NCBI RefSeq assembly: GCF_021029445.1
Contig: NZ_CP072610.1
Location: 1,612,001-1,676,000, forward strand
Direction: 5' to 3'
Source of the DNA: Pseudomonas wenzhouensis
GTDB lineage: Bacteria; Pseudomonadota; Gammaproteobacteria; Pseudomonadales; Pseudomonadaceae
Length of the DNA stretch: 64,000 bases
Position numbers and translations under genes: made by a program. Shown in pieces: positions 52,414 through 62,163 of this stretch; position 1 is the stretch's first letter, and every line of letters begins with the position of its first letter. Below the pieces are notes generated by a model. It was not told the origin of the DNA and ran no database searches. It worked only from the letters and a program-made list of their open reading frames with translations.

Positions 52414-53631
52414 ATGCAGGTTCGTCTCAAGGACTGGCTGGGATTCTGGCTGAGTCTTTACCAGCGCTTCGTCGAGAACCGAGGTGCCGGCAACGCGGCG
52501 GCGTTGACCTATACCACCTTGTTCGCGGTGGTGCCGATGATGACCGTGACTTTTGCCATGCTCTCGGCCATTCCGGCATTCAAGGGCGTTGGCGAGGATA
52601 TTCAGGGTTTCATCTTCCACAACTTCGTCCCCTCGACCGGTGAGGCCGTGCAGGGCTACCTGCGTGAGTTCACCACCCAGGCGCGACAACTGACCTGGTT
52701 CGGTGTGGGGCTGCTGGCGGTCACTGCGTTTCTCATGCTGGTGGCCATCGAGAAGACCTTCAACGTGATCTGGCGGGTACGCCAGCCGCGGCGTGGCATG
52801 TCCAGCTTTCTGCTGTACTGGGCGATTCTCAGTCTCGGGCCGCTGCTGCTGGGGGCCGGGTTCGCGGTCAGTACCTACATTGCCTCTCTGTCGCTGATTT
52901 CCGGGCCCGATGCCGTCGTCGGTGCCAAGACGCTGCTCGGCTTCGCGCCGCTGCTGTCGAGCATCGCCGCGTTCACCCTGCTCTATGCGGCCGTGCCCAA
53001 TACCCGCGTACCCCTGCGTCATGCGCTGTTGGGCGGCCTGTTCAGTGCGGTGCTGTTCGAGGTGGCCAAGGCGCTGTTCGGCCTGTATGTCAGCCTGTTT
53101 CCGGGCTATCACCTGATTTATGGCGCCTTTGCCACGGTGCCGCTGTTTTTGCTGTGGATTTACCTGTCCTGGCTGATCGTGCTGCTGGGCGCCGAGCTGG
53201 TCTACGGTCTGTCACAGCCCCGCCACTGGCGCCGCGAGCCCATCGCCAGGGGGCTGATTCTGCTGGTGGTGCTGCGCCTGTTGCTCAAACGTCAGCAGCA
53301 GGGTGAGGCCTTGCACTATGGCGACATGCAGCGTGCCGGCTGGCGTCTGCCCGAAGACGAGTGGAGCCAGGTGATGGATTTTCTCGAGCGCGAGCACCTG
53401 GCATGCAAGGCCAGTCGCGGCGGCTGGGTGTTGTGCCGCGATCTGCATCAGGTTTCCCTGCACCAGTTGCTCGAGTGCAGCCCCTGGCCGTTGCCGAGTC
53501 TGTCGCAGTTGCCTGCCCAGCTCGATGAACCCTGGTATCCGGCATTGCGCGAAGGGCTGGAGCACCTGCAGGCGGAACGTGAGGAGCGCTTCGGTGTCAG
53601 CCTGGCGCAGTGGTTGCCGGGCAAGGGGTGA
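52414..53631 (+). CDS. YihY family inner-membrane protein
   Basis: 405 residues from the ATG at 52414 (AAGGAG 5 bases upstream; a GTG at 52408 overlaps that site). The N-terminal part has about six helices with [27 protein letters not shown] and [29 protein letters not shown], typical of the YihY family once misnamed RNase BN. A soluble C-terminal domain (about 275-405) follows, resembling a small winged-helix regulator, as in related longer members. Confidence 0.92.
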   Translation: MQVRLKDWLGFWLSLYQRFVENRGAGNAAALTYTTLFAVVPMMTVTFAMLSAIPAFKGVGEDIQGFIFHNFVPSTGEAVQGYLREFTTQARQLTWFGVGLLAVTAFLMLVAIEKTFNVIWRVRQPRRGMSSFLLYWAILSLGPLLLGAGFAVSTYIASLSLISGPDAVVGAKTLLGFAPLLSSIAAFTLLYAAVPNTRVPLRHALLGGLFSAVLFEVAKALFGLYVSLFPGYHLIYGAFATVPLFLLWIYLSWLIVLLGAELVYGLSQPRHWRREPIARGLILLVVLRLLLKRQQQGEALHYGDMQRAGWRLPEDEWSQVMDFLEREHLACKASRGGWVLCRDLHQVSLHQLLECSPWPLPSLSQLPAQLDEPWYPALREGLEHLQAEREERFGVSLAQWLPGKG

Positions 53632-53793
53632 CAAAAAATGTCAGTTTGCAGCGTCATGCCAGCCTTCGCTCGTGTTCCAGGCTCACGGATGTCAGTGATT
53701 CCGTGCCGACAGGGCTGGCACGGTTCTGGCAAACATCAGGGTAGTGGTAATCGGACTGCCGAGAGGGCAGGGATCGCGAGGATACAGGCAGTC

Positions 53794-53994
53794 ATGACGG
53801 CTAAAGACAAGGTCATCCCTCTTCATCGGCGCGATCCGCAGCAGGCGCTGACGCGGCTCAATCGCGTGACCGGATTGCGCTTTGCCCGTTGGCCTGAGTC
53901 GCTGCTCGAGTTCGCGGTCAGTGAAGACCCGCATGCCGAGGCTGACGTGCAGGAAGCGCAGCCGCTGCGTCGTGCGGAGGTGTCCTCCGCCTGA
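53794..53994 (+). CDS. Small conserved hypothetical protein
   Basis: 66 residues, MTAKDKVIPLHRRDPQQALTRL onward. It has a central LRFARWPESLLEF segment and an acidic/Ala-rich tail. The frame extends upstream to 53638, but that part lacks coding character. The ribosome site is weak (GAGG is 12 or more bases away). I infer a real gene from the codon pattern and position rather than a recognised family. Confidence 0.55.
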   Translation: MTAKDKVIPLHRRDPQQALTRLNRVTGLRFARWPESLLEFAVSEDPHAEADVQEAQPLRRAEVSSA

Positions 53995-54039
53995 AAGCAA
54001 AACCCCGCGACAGTGTGCGGGTCTTTGCTTGAGCGGGGT

Positions 54040-54432
54040 TCAGGCCATGGCCTGAAGGCCATCGCTGTTGGCTGGCTCGACGGCCTGTACGAAAAATTCC
54101 TCGACCACCAGGCTCGGTGTCGGCACTGCCGAACGCAGGCGCACCTGCATCTCCTCGATCCTTTGCCGCACCGGCAGGCGGGCAATGCCGGACAGCAGAA
54201 TCTTGCCGGTGGCGCTGACCTTGCCATGGTCGACATTGACCTCACGATGTTTGTCGCCGTCGCGATAGCTCACCAGCAGCGAGACCGGCAGGTTGGCCAG
54301 GCCGGGGATATGCAGCCAGGTGGCAACGTTGTATTCCGCCACGCGCCCCTCATAGGCGGTGACCAGCAGGCGGGCGCCGTCGACGATGCGCGCTGGCACA
54401 GAGCCGATCAGCTTGTCTTGCGCTTGAGACAT
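54040..54432 (-). CDS. Hypothetical protein, no recognised family
   Basis: 130 residues with a beta-rich pattern: ARIVDGARLLVTAYEGRVAEYNVATWLHIPGLANLPVSLLVSYRDGDKHREVNV and a C-terminal VEEFFVQAVEPA. There is no signal peptide or membrane helix. AGGA precedes the ATG by about 7 bases. It converges on the 53794 gene. I do not recognise it. Confidence 0.65.
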   Translation of the reverse strand: MSQAQDKLIGSVPARIVDGARLLVTAYEGRVAEYNVATWLHIPGLANLPVSLLVSYRDGDKHREVNVDHGKVSATGKILLSGIARLPVRQRIEEMQVRLRSAVPTPSLVVEEFFVQAVEPANSDGLQAMA

Positions 54433-54546
54433 GGTGAAATTCCTGGCGGGTTGAAACAGGTGTGCCGGGAATTATAAGCAGCCAGCTGTGGGTGAAACTG
54501 TGCACTTGGCAGACAGGCCGCGTGACTCGGATCGCAGTTTCGCCCA

Positions 54547-55950
54547 TCAGGCCAGGCGCAAGGGGTGACGGGATACCGATGAGGTCTGCAGGTTGCTTTC
54601 CGGTAGCGCCACGATGGCCTGATTGTGCGCGTTGGCCAGTTGCAGCCAAAGGTGCTCTCCGGGGCTGAACTGGGCGGTGGGCAACCACAGGCCGTGATGC
54701 CAGCCGTTGCCGGGGTCGGGGGTGCTTTGCAGCACGCCAGGATGGGTCTGCGCGTTGGGTGCGCGACGTAGCCATACGGGGCGTGGCAAACCCTTGAGAT
54801 AGCGCAGCCCCAGGTGCAGACCTTCTGCGCCCTGATGGCGCCAGCGCACCAGCGCCAGCGCCGGCGTACCCGTGGTGAGCAGCAACACCAGTTGTCCGAC
54901 CTGCAGCTGCGCGCTTTCGTTGGCGTTGCACAGCAGTCGCGCGCCGCCGGGGCTGGCATCGAGAATCTGCGCCTCGGTACGCTGCGGCAGTTTATCCAGC
55001 AACTGTGCATGGATGGCGGCCAGGCCGACCAGCAGGCTGCACTGGCCGGCGAGTTCGGCACGTTCATGACGACGCTGTTGGCGTCCCAGCCAGTGCTGGC
55101 GTATTCGCTCGAGCAACTGGCGTTCCTGCTGGCTTTGCAGCGGCGCGGGCTCATGCAGGGCGATCAGCAGTGCGCCCAGCTCGAAGCGACGCAGGTAGGC
55201 GTGTTCGCCTTCGGGGCGTTGTTCGACGTTAAGGCAGGCCTGCGCCTGGCTCAGGTCGACCAGCGGGCCTTCACTGTCGTCTTCCTCGTCCCAGGGTTGC
55301 AGCCTGGCCAACGACGCCAGGGGGGCGAGCGTATTGAACAGGGTCAGGCATTCGCCTGCGTCGAGATGAAAGGGATTGCTCAGGGCCATCAGCAGCATCT
55401 GCTGGTAAAGGCCGCGCAGATCATTCGCCGGTTTCGGCTCGAACGCAGCAGCCACGGGCTCATCCAGGCACTGCTGGTGTTCGCCGATCCAGTACAGCAA
55501 ATGGCTTTCGCGCCACAGTGCTGGCGGGGGTTCCTGATAAAGGTGGTAGTGCCGCAGCAACTGCTGGGCAAGGAAATGCTGGGCCATGTACAGGCACCAG
55601 GCCAGATGCGGCAGCGATGGCTGGCGGCCCTGCAGGATCTGCAGCAGCAGGCGCTTGAAACCGCTGGCCAGCTCGCTGCACAGGCGCACGAACAGTGTGC
55701 TGGGTGGATGGGGATTGGCGAAGCTGGCGTAATGCCGATACTCGTCACTGAAGCTTTGCAGCGCACGCTGCCTTTCCAGTAAGGTCAGATGGCTGCGATT
55801 GAGCGAAAACAACAGGCTCAGTACGTGCTGCAGGCCATGCTCCGGTTCCAGCAGGCGGGCCGCCGCGAGTTGCTGGGCGACCTCCGCCGGTGTTACGCGG
55901 TTGTCCTCGCGGATTTCCGGAACCTCCAGGCGCAGGGCATCTGGCGTCAT
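54547..55950 (-). CDS. Large cytosolic protein with C-terminal PilZ-like domain
   Basis: 467 residues. The N-terminal two thirds are helical and Leu-rich (FKRLLLQILQGRQPSLPHLAWCLYMAQHFLAQQLLRHYHLY). The C-terminal part (about 345-467) has QILDASPGGARLLCN and LQVGQLVLLL, the DxSxxG element and following strands of a PilZ-like fold. The arginine-rich RxxxR that binds c-di-GMP is not evident, so binding is uncertain. The start at 55950 is 30 bases from that of the divergent TlpA-like gene. Confidence 0.7.
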   Translation of the reverse strand: MTPDALRLEVPEIREDNRVTPAEVAQQLAAARLLEPEHGLQHVLSLLFSLNRSHLTLLERQRALQSFSDEYRHYASFANPHPPSTLFVRLCSELASGFKRLLLQILQGRQPSLPHLAWCLYMAQHFLAQQLLRHYHLYQEPPPALWRESHLLYWIGEHQQCLDEPVAAAFEPKPANDLRGLYQQMLLMALSNPFHLDAGECLTLFNTLAPLASLARLQPWDEEDDSEGPLVDLSQAQACLNVEQRPEGEHAYLRRFELGALLIALHEPAPLQSQQERQLLERIRQHWLGRQQRRHERAELAGQCSLLVGLAAIHAQLLDKLPQRTEAQILDASPGGARLLCNANESAQLQVGQLVLLLTTGTPALALVRWRHQGAEGLHLGLRYLKGLPRPVWLRRAPNAQTHPGVLQSTPDPGNGWHHGLWLPTAQFSPGEHLWLQLANAHNQAIVALPESNLQTSSVSRHPLRLA

Positions 55951-55980
55951 ATCAACCCCGAGTGGACGAGGAACGAGTAC

Positions 55981-56457
55981 ATGGGCTTAGGGCTCCGCAA
56001 GGTCGGCAAGGCTGTCTTGGTTATCTGCACCGGTTTGCTGCTAACGGCTTGCGCCGAAGATTTCGGCCCTGACCAGCATGGACGAAAGGTAACGGCTGAC
56101 AGCCTCGATGGCCAGTGGCTGATCATCAATTATTGGGCCGAATGGTGCGCGCCGTGCCGCACCGAGATTCCCGAGCTCAACGCGCTGGAAGAAACGCTGA
56201 AAAACCAGTCGGCGCGGGTGATTGGCGTCAACTTCGACGCCTTGCAGGGCGATGACCTCAAGCGTGCGGCGGACAGTTTCGACATCCGCTTCACCGTGCT
56301 GGCGCTGGATCCGGCGGCACGCTTCGAACTGCCACGCACCGATGTCTTGCCGGTCACTTACATTGTCGATGCCGAGGGCAAACTGCGTGAGCGCCTGGTC
56401 GGCGAGCAGACGGCAGCCGGCCTGCTGACGCATCTTCGAACGCTGCGCGGGGAGTAG
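55981..56457 (+). CDS. TlpA-like thiol-disulfide lipoprotein
   Basis: 158 residues from the ATG at 55981 (GAGG 9 bases upstream). There is an N-terminal lipoprotein signal (GKAVLVICTGLLLTAC, lipobox LTAC), then a thioredoxin fold with the active site INYWAEWCAPCRTEIPEL and the cis-Pro region DVLPVTYIVDAEG. It is likely a periplasmic disulfide reductase of the TlpA/ResA group; the partner is unknown. The reading frame continues upstream into antisense of the PilZ-like gene and is not used. Confidence 0.92.
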   Translation: MGLGLRKVGKAVLVICTGLLLTACAEDFGPDQHGRKVTADSLDGQWLIINYWAEWCAPCRTEIPELNALEETLKNQSARVIGVNFDALQGDDLKRAADSFDIRFTVLALDPAARFELPRTDVLPVTYIVDAEGKLRERLVGEQTAAGLLTHLRTLRGE

Positions 56458-56580
56458 GCCGGACGCCGGGTCTACGGCGTGAGGTGAGTGTCACGGGGAG
56501 CGTGCCCAGCAATGCACCTTGGGACGGGCACGTACTGCACCGTTCCAAATGGAGTTGCTGCGCACCCGGGTTTCAGCCGT

Positions 56581-57177
56581 TCACCAACCCGGCACCCCGC
56601 TCATGTCCGGTAGCTGGTGGGCGATGCCCTTGTGGCAATCGATGCAGGTGGCTGCGCCGCTGGCCAGGGCGTTGGAGTGCATCTGGCGGGCGCGTGGGCT
56701 CTGTTTGGTGAAGTCCATGTAGTCGAAGTTGTGGCAGTTGCGGCATTCCAGCGAATCGTTGGCCTTGAGCCGTGCCCATTCGTGTTCGGCCAGTTCGCGA
56801 CGCTTTTCCAGAAACTTCTCGCGGGTGCTGATGGTGCCGAAGATCTTGCCCCAGACTTCCTTGGACGCCTGCATCTTGCGCGCGATCTTGTCCGTCCACT
56901 GGTGCGGTACGTGGCAGTCCGGGCAGGTGGCGCGCACCCCGGAGCGGTTGCTGTAGTGAATGGTGTCCTGGAGCTCGACGTACACGTTGTCACGCATTTC
57001 ATGGCAGGAGATGCAGAACTGCTCGGTATTGGTGGCCTCCAGCGCGGTGTTGAAACCGCCCCAGAAAATGATCCCGGCGATGAAGCCGCCAAGCGTGAGA
57101 AAACCCAGGCTGTAATGCACGCTTGGGCGGCGCAGGATGCCCCAGTACTCCTTGAGCAGGGCCATTAACGACTTCAT
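56581..57177 (-). CDS. napC: NapC tetraheme c-type cytochrome
   Basis: Membrane-anchored quinol dehydrogenase that passes electrons to NapB/NapA. From the ATG at 57177 it has 198 residues: one N-terminal transmembrane helix ([20 protein letters not shown]) and four heme motifs, CISCH, CPDCH, CRNCH and CIDCH. It is the last gene of napEDABC, 11 bases after napB. A 7-bp inverted repeat (CGTGCCC at 56501-56507 with GGGCACG at 56526-56532) lies beyond its stop. Confidence 0.97.
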   Translation of the reverse strand: MKSLMALLKEYWGILRRPSVHYSLGFLTLGGFIAGIIFWGGFNTALEATNTEQFCISCHEMRDNVYVELQDTIHYSNRSGVRATCPDCHVPHQWTDKIARKMQASKEVWGKIFGTISTREKFLEKRRELAEHEWARLKANDSLECRNCHNFDYMDFTKQSPRARQMHSNALASGAATCIDCHKGIAHQLPDMSGVPGW

Positions 57178-57188
57178 GAAAGGCCTCC

Positions 57189-57674
57189 TCAGGGTTTTGC
57201 CGTGCCGGCTGCTTCGTCGCCGAGCAACTGGTCGATATTGTGGAAGGCGTTGCCGACCAGAGGTTTGACCTCCTGCTGGGTGACGTGGCACTGGGTACAG
57301 AAGTAGCGCCGTGGTGAAACAGCCGCCAGGGCCTGACCGTCGCGATCCATGTAATGAGTGATGCTGATCATCGGCGCCTGGCTGCGGGCGCTGCCGGCGC
57401 GGCTGTGGCAGGTCAGGCACTTGTTGCCGTTGGCGTCGACCTGATAGCCGCGAATGCTGTGCGGGATGGTCGGCGGCTGCTCGGGGTAATTGCGCTCGCG
57501 CTTGATATCCTTGTTCTCTTCATTGCCGAGCACGGGCGCCGGTAGGCTCTGGCTCAGGGTGCCGCCAGGGCGGCGACCGTCCGGTGCCGGAGCGTCGAGT
57601 GGGTAGTTGAGCTCGCCGGCGATGGCCAAGCCAAAGGCGGCGAGCAGTAACAGAGGCAGAAAGCGCAGAGTCAT
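57189..57674 (-). CDS. napB: NapB diheme cytochrome subunit of periplasmic nitrate reductase
   Basis: Small electron-transfer subunit of the NapAB complex. From the ATG at 57674 it has 161 residues, with a signal peptide [21 protein letters not shown] and two heme c motifs, CLTCH and CTQCH, plus conserved IPHSIRGYQ. It is 11 bases from both napA and napC. Confidence 0.97.
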   Translation of the reverse strand: MTLRFLPLLLLAAFGLAIAGELNYPLDAPAPDGRRPGGTLSQSLPAPVLGNEENKDIKRERNYPEQPPTIPHSIRGYQVDANGNKCLTCHSRAGSARSQAPMISITHYMDRDGQALAAVSPRRYFCTQCHVTQQEVKPLVGNAFHNIDQLLGDEAAGTAKP

Positions 57675-57685
57675 GACGGTTCTCC

Positions 57686-60190
57686 TCAGGCCAGGCTGAC
57701 CAGTTCGATCTTCACCGCACACTTCTTGTAGTCGGTCTGCTTGGAGATCGGGTCGGTGGCGTCCAGGGTGACCTTGTTGATCAGTTTGTTGGCGTCGAAG
57801 AAGGGCACGAACACCAGGCCACGCGGCGGCTTGTTACGACCACGGGTTTCGATGCGCGCGCGGATTTCCCCGCGTCGGCTGATCACCTTGACCTCGCTGC
57901 CGCGTCGCGCCTTGAGTGCCTTGGCATCGTCCGGGTGCATGTACACCAGGGCATCGGGCACGGCGCCGTGCAGTTCTTCGACGCGCTGGGTCATGCTGCC
58001 GGTGTGCCAGTGTTCGAGCACGCGGCCAGTGCTGAGCCAGAACGGGAAGTCGTCATCCGGTGACTCCGCTGGCGGCTCATAGGGCAGGGCGAAGATCAGC
58101 GCACGTTTGTCCGGGTAGCCGTAGAACTGCACGCCGCTGCCTTTTTCCACGTAGGGGTCGAGGCCTTCGCGATAGCGCCAGCGCGTTTCCTTGCCGTCAA
58201 CCACTGGCCAGCGCAGGCCACGCTCGGCGTGATAGCTGTCGAAGGGCGCCAGGTCATGGGCATGGCCGCGACCGAACTGGGCATATTCCTCGAACAAGCC
58301 CTTCTGCAGGTAAAAGCCAAAGGCCCCGGCCTCGTCGTTGGCATAGCCGGCCTCGATCTGTTCGCGGGGGAACTGGTCGACCTGGCCGTTGGCGAACAGC
58401 ACCTGGTAGAGCGTCTTGCCCTTGTATTCCGGGGCCTTGGCCAGCAGTTCGGCAGGCCAGACTTCGTCGGTGGTAAAGCGCTTGGAAAATTCCACCAGTT
58501 GCCACAGGTCGGACTTGGCCTCGCCCGGTGCCTTGACCAGTTGGTGCCAGAACTGCGTGCGGCGCTCAGCATTGCCGTAGGCGCCTTCCTTCTCCACCCA
58601 CATGGCGCTGGGCAGGATCAGGTCGGCAGCCTGGGCCGAGACGGTGGGGTAGACATCGGAGACGATGACGAAGGCCTGCGGATTGCGCCAACCGGGGAGG
58701 ATCTCCTGCATCACGTTGGGGCCGGCCTGCATGTTGTTGCTGACCTGGGTCCAGTAGACCTTGAGCACGCCGTCCTTGAGCTTGCGGCTCTGTTCCACGG
58801 CATGAAAGCCGGGCTTTTCCTGGATGGTGCCGGCCGGCAGTTTCCAGATCTTCTCGGCGGTTGCACGGTGCTTGGGGTTGGCTACCAGCATGTCGGCCGG
58901 TAGGCGATGGGAGAAAGTACCCACCTCGCGCGCGGTGCCACAGGCCGATGGCTGGCCGGTGAGGGAGAAGGGGCTGTTGCCCGGTTCGCTGATCTTGCCG
59001 GTGAGCAGGTGCAGGTTGTAGATCAGGTTGTTGGCCCAGACGCCACGGGTGTGCTGGTTGAAGCCCATGGTCCAGAACGACATGACCTTGCGCTTGGGAT
59101 CGGCGTACAGCTCGGCCAAGGCCTTGAGGCGCTCGGCCGCCACGCCGCTTTCCTTGGCGGTGCGCTCCAGGGTGTAGGGTTTGACGAAGGCGGCGAACTG
59201 CTCGAAGGACATGTCCTCCCAGGTATTGGCCTTGGCCGCGTTCTTGGCCTGCATCTCCAGCGGGTTGTCGGCGCGCAGGCCGTAGCCGATGTCGTCGGCG
59301 CCGCGGGCGAACTTGGTGTGTTTGCCGACGAAGTCCTTGTTCACCGCGCCGCTTTCGATGATGTGGTTGGCGATGTAGTTGAGGATCAGCAGGTCGGTCT
59401 GCGGTTTGAACACCAGCGGGATATCGGCCAGGTCGAAGCTGCGGTGTTCGAAGGTGGACAGCACGGCGACCTTGGTGTTCGGATGGCTGAGGCGACGATC
59501 AGTGACCCGGCTCCAGAGGATGGGGTGCATTTCGGCCATGTTCGAGCCCCACAGCACGAAGGCGTCGGCGGCCTCGATGTCGTCGTAGCAGCCCATTGGC
59601 TCGTCCATGCCGAAGGTGCGCATGAAGCCCATCACCGCCGAAGCCATGCAGTGGCGCGCGTTGGGATCGATGTTGTTGGAGCGGAAACCGGCCTTCATCA
59701 GCTTGTTGGCGGCGTAGCCTTCCCACACCGTCCATTGCCCTGAACCGAACATGCCGACGGCCTCGGGGCCATGCTCGCGCAGCGCCTCCTTGGTCTTCTG
59801 TTCCATGATGTCGAAGGCCTGCTCCCAGCTCACCGGCTGGAATTCACCCTGCTTGTCGTACACGCCATTCTTCATGCGCAGCAGCGGTTGGTTGAGGCGG
59901 TCGACGCCGTACATGATTTTCGACAGGAAGTAGCCCTTGACGCAGTTCAGGCCGCGATTGACCTCGGCCTTGACGTCGCCGTGGGTGGCCACCACGCGGT
60001 TGTCGCGGGTGGCGACCATCACGCTGCAGCCGGTGCCGCAGAAGCGGCAGGGCGCCTTGTTCCAGTCCAGGCGGGTCATGTCCGCTTCGGTGATCAGGTT
60101 GCTGGCGGTCGTCACCAACGGCAGACCGGCGGCAGCGGCGGCAATGGCAGCAGCGTTGGCCTTGGCAAATTCACGGCGGGAAAGCTTCAT
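57686..60190 (-). CDS. napA: Periplasmic nitrate reductase catalytic subunit NapA
   Basis: Molybdenum bis-MGD enzyme reducing nitrate to nitrite in the periplasm. From the ATG at 60190 it has 834 residues, with a twin-arginine signal [20 protein letters not shown] and the [4Fe-4S] cysteines in [13 protein letters not shown] and GLNCVKGY. The Mo ligand region [10 protein letters not shown] and the C-terminal MopB domain ([20 protein letters not shown]) follow. It overlaps napD, its Tat chaperone, by 4 bases. Confidence 0.98.
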   Translation of the reverse strand: MKLSRREFAKANAAAIAAAAAGLPLVTTASNLITEADMTRLDWNKAPCRFCGTGCSVMVATRDNRVVATHGDVKAEVNRGLNCVKGYFLSKIMYGVDRLNQPLLRMKNGVYDKQGEFQPVSWEQAFDIMEQKTKEALREHGPEAVGMFGSGQWTVWEGYAANKLMKAGFRSNNIDPNARHCMASAVMGFMRTFGMDEPMGCYDDIEAADAFVLWGSNMAEMHPILWSRVTDRRLSHPNTKVAVLSTFEHRSFDLADIPLVFKPQTDLLILNYIANHIIESGAVNKDFVGKHTKFARGADDIGYGLRADNPLEMQAKNAAKANTWEDMSFEQFAAFVKPYTLERTAKESGVAAERLKALAELYADPKRKVMSFWTMGFNQHTRGVWANNLIYNLHLLTGKISEPGNSPFSLTGQPSACGTAREVGTFSHRLPADMLVANPKHRATAEKIWKLPAGTIQEKPGFHAVEQSRKLKDGVLKVYWTQVSNNMQAGPNVMQEILPGWRNPQAFVIVSDVYPTVSAQAADLILPSAMWVEKEGAYGNAERRTQFWHQLVKAPGEAKSDLWQLVEFSKRFTTDEVWPAELLAKAPEYKGKTLYQVLFANGQVDQFPREQIEAGYANDEAGAFGFYLQKGLFEEYAQFGRGHAHDLAPFDSYHAERGLRWPVVDGKETRWRYREGLDPYVEKGSGVQFYGYPDKRALIFALPYEPPAESPDDDFPFWLSTGRVLEHWHTGSMTQRVEELHGAVPDALVYMHPDDAKALKARRGSEVKVISRRGEIRARIETRGRNKPPRGLVFVPFFDANKLINKVTLDATDPISKQTDYKKCAVKIELVSLA

Positions 60191-60447
60191 TCTGAGTCTC
60201 CTTCTGTGTCGAGGAGTTCGTGGTAAACCAGAGCGGCATTGAGCACGCCTGGCAACGCGTTGATCTGTTCGAGGCGGGCGAGGATGTGGCGCTCGTGTTC
60301 GGTTTCCAGCACCACCACCAGCTTGCCTTGCGGGCTTTCCTGATGCAGTTCGAGGCCTTCCAGCTGGCGCAGGTTGGCTTTCACCGCAGCCAGCCATTCG
60401 GGCCGTACGTGCACCAGCAGACTGGAAATATGCATAGAGGCGGCCAT
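60187..60447 (-). CDS. napD: NapD, Tat-signal chaperone for NapA
   Basis: 86 residues, [22 protein letters not shown] onward, matching NapD, which binds the NapA twin-arginine signal and delays export until the cofactor is inserted. It overlaps napA by 4 bases. Confidence 0.93.
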   Translation of the reverse strand: MAASMHISSLLVHVRPEWLAAVKANLRQLEGLELHQESPQGKLVVVLETEHERHILARLEQINALPGVLNAALVYHELLDTEGDSE

Positions 60448-60475
60448 GTTCCGTGGCTCCGTAGGTGAGGAAGGA

Positions 60476-60643
60476 TCAGGTGGGTGGACCAGGTGGGCCC
60501 AGCAGCATCTGCATGAACCAGATGATGAATCCGTAGCCGCCGACCAGCGCGACCGAAAGGATGGGGAACAGGCAGACCACGAGAAAGACGAACAGGCGAG
60601 TTTCCTTGCCTTTCATGGCGCTGCGCTCGGGCGGGGTAGCCAT
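60476..60643 (-). CDS. napE: NapE small membrane protein
   Basis: 55 residues from the ATG at 60643 (GGAG upstream): a charged N terminus, a single membrane segment LFVFLVVCLFPILSVALVGGYGF and a Pro-rich end. NapE function is not well established. It is the first gene of the napEDABC unit. The open frame continues upstream to 60751 but would run through the ANR/FNR-like promoter site. Confidence 0.9.
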   Translation of the reverse strand: MATPPERSAMKGKETRLFVFLVVCLFPILSVALVGGYGFIIWFMQMLLGPPGPPT

Positions 60644-60706
60644 TCGCTCTTCTCCGTTGCGTTCGTAATAGAGTCTAGACCCTAACGTTAGTAAGGGCAA
60701 AGTCTG

Positions 60707-60720
60707 TTGAGCTGGATCAA
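60707..60720 (-). promoter_or_regulatory. ANR/FNR-family box upstream of napE
   Basis: TTGAG-CTGG-ATCAA matches TTGAT-N4-ATCAA at 9 of 10 positions and is centred about 70 bases upstream of the napE start. TAGGGT at about 60679-60684 is a possible -10 if the box is centred near -41. A 10-base palindrome CTAACGTTAG (60682-60691) overlaps this region. Confidence 0.65.
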
Positions 60721-60878
60721 GGAAAAGGAATTGCACGAGCGCTAATGGCACGCGCTCGCGATTATCGATAGCGTGCTAATATTTCGTCTGGTTTCATTCA
60801 CCTGCAGGCGTCACCCGGTTCGGTCTTGCGGCATGTTCCGGCTATCGCTTGCATCCAGCTTCGTGAGCCAGTCCACCC

Positions 60879-62051
60879 ATGTCCGTGACTCATCTGAGCC
60901 GTGGCAGCGCCGGTTATCGGCGTGCCACCCTGGCGCTGTTCTGCGCCGGTTTCGCCACCTTCGCCATGCTTTACTGCGTGCAACCTCTGCTGCCGTTGTT
61001 GGCCGCGCACTTTCGCGTGTCTGCGGCCAGCAGCAGCCTGGCGCTTTCGCTGACTACCCTGAGCCTGGCCCTGTGCCTGCTGGTATCCGGTGCACTGGCC
61101 GAGAGCTGGGGGCGCAAGCCGGTGATGGTCGCGGCGCTGGGCCTGGCCGCGCTACTGGGGATCGCCTGCGCGCTGGTGGAGCAGTGGAGCAGCCTGCTGA
61201 TTTTGCGTGCGCTGCTGGGGCTGGCGCTGAGCGGTTTGCCGGCGCTGGCCATGGCCTATGTCGGTGAGGAGTTCGACCCTGAAGCGCTACCGGCGGCGAT
61301 GGGGCTGTATATCGGCGGTACGGCGCTGGGCGGTCTGCTCGGGCGCTTGCTGGCCGGCCTGCTCAGTGACCTGGGCGGTTGGCCCTGGGCCCTTGGCGGC
61401 ATTGCCGGGCTCGGCCTGTTGGCGTTGGGGCTGTTTCTCTGGCTGCTGCCGCCGTCGCGGCATTTCACCGCCCAGCCGTTGTCCTTGCGCGGCCTGTTGC
61501 GCAACTTCGCCCTGCACCTGAGCAACCCGCGCTTGCGCGTGCTGTTCGCTCTGGCCTTCCTGCTCATGGGCGGCTTCGTTGCGCTGTTCAACTATGTTGG
61601 CTTTCGCCTGGCGGGTGCGCCATTCAACCTGTCTGCGACGGTCATCGGCCTGCTGTTCACCGTCTATCTGCTCGGCATTCTCAGTGCTGGCTGGGCCGGG
61701 CGCCTGGTGCCACGCTTCGGCGCACGCCAGGTGTTGCATGGCGGCATCGGCCTGATGCTGTTGGGGGTAGCCCTGTGCGCTGCGCCCTGGCTGAGCGCTG
61801 CGGTGGTGGGGCTGGCACTGTTCACCTTGGGTTTCTTCGCGGCTCATGCGGTTGCCAGCGGGCAGGTCGGTATCCATGCGCAGGGGGCCAAAGCGCAGGC
61901 CTCGGCGTTGTACCTGTGTGCCTATTACCTCGGTTCCAGCCTGGTGGGCTACGTTGGTGGTTATGTCTGGGAGCACGCCGGCTGGCTGGCGTTACTCGGC
62001 GTTCTGGCCTCGTTATTTATCCTCGCCAGCGCTCTGGTACGGCGTATCTAG
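60879..62051 (+). CDS. MFS transporter, YnfM-like
   Basis: 390 residues with about 12 hydrophobic segments. The start is MSVTHLSRGSAGYRRATLALFCAGFATFAMLYCVQPLLP, and the loop 2 motif LAESWGRKPVMVAAL is visible. The sequence resembles the YnfM/drug:H+ antiporter-1 group. Substrate is unknown. It is divergent from napE across 235 bases and 112 bases upstream of oprH. Confidence 0.88.
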   Translation: MSVTHLSRGSAGYRRATLALFCAGFATFAMLYCVQPLLPLLAAHFRVSAASSSLALSLTTLSLALCLLVSGALAESWGRKPVMVAALGLAALLGIACALVEQWSSLLILRALLGLALSGLPALAMAYVGEEFDPEALPAAMGLYIGGTALGGLLGRLLAGLLSDLGGWPWALGGIAGLGLLALGLFLWLLPPSRHFTAQPLSLRGLLRNFALHLSNPRLRVLFALAFLLMGGFVALFNYVGFRLAGAPFNLSATVIGLLFTVYLLGILSAGWAGRLVPRFGARQVLHGGIGLMLLGVALCAAPWLSAAVVGLALFTLGFFAAHAVASGQVGIHAQGAKAQASALYLCAYYLGSSLVGYVGGYVWEHAGWLALLGVLASLFILASALVRRI

Positions 62052-62065
62052 GCTGTTTGCCGCTC

Positions 62066-62110
62066 GTTCAGTGCAGGTTCAAGGAGGGTTCAGGAGGGAT
62101 TCAGTAGTCT
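62066..62110 (+). promoter_or_regulatory. PhoP half-site array and -10 of oprH
   Basis: GTTCA occurs at 62066, 62077 and 62088, and ATTCA at 62099, all spaced by exactly 11 bases. Repeats 2 and 3 end 12 bases before TAGTCT (62105-62110), a fitting -10. This matches the direct-repeat PhoP box described upstream of oprH in P. aeruginosa, but extended to four half-sites. Confidence 0.85.
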
Positions 62111-62163
62111 TCCCGCAGACTTGTTGCCGAGTTGATCAAAACTGCAACGAGAGGAACGATTCA

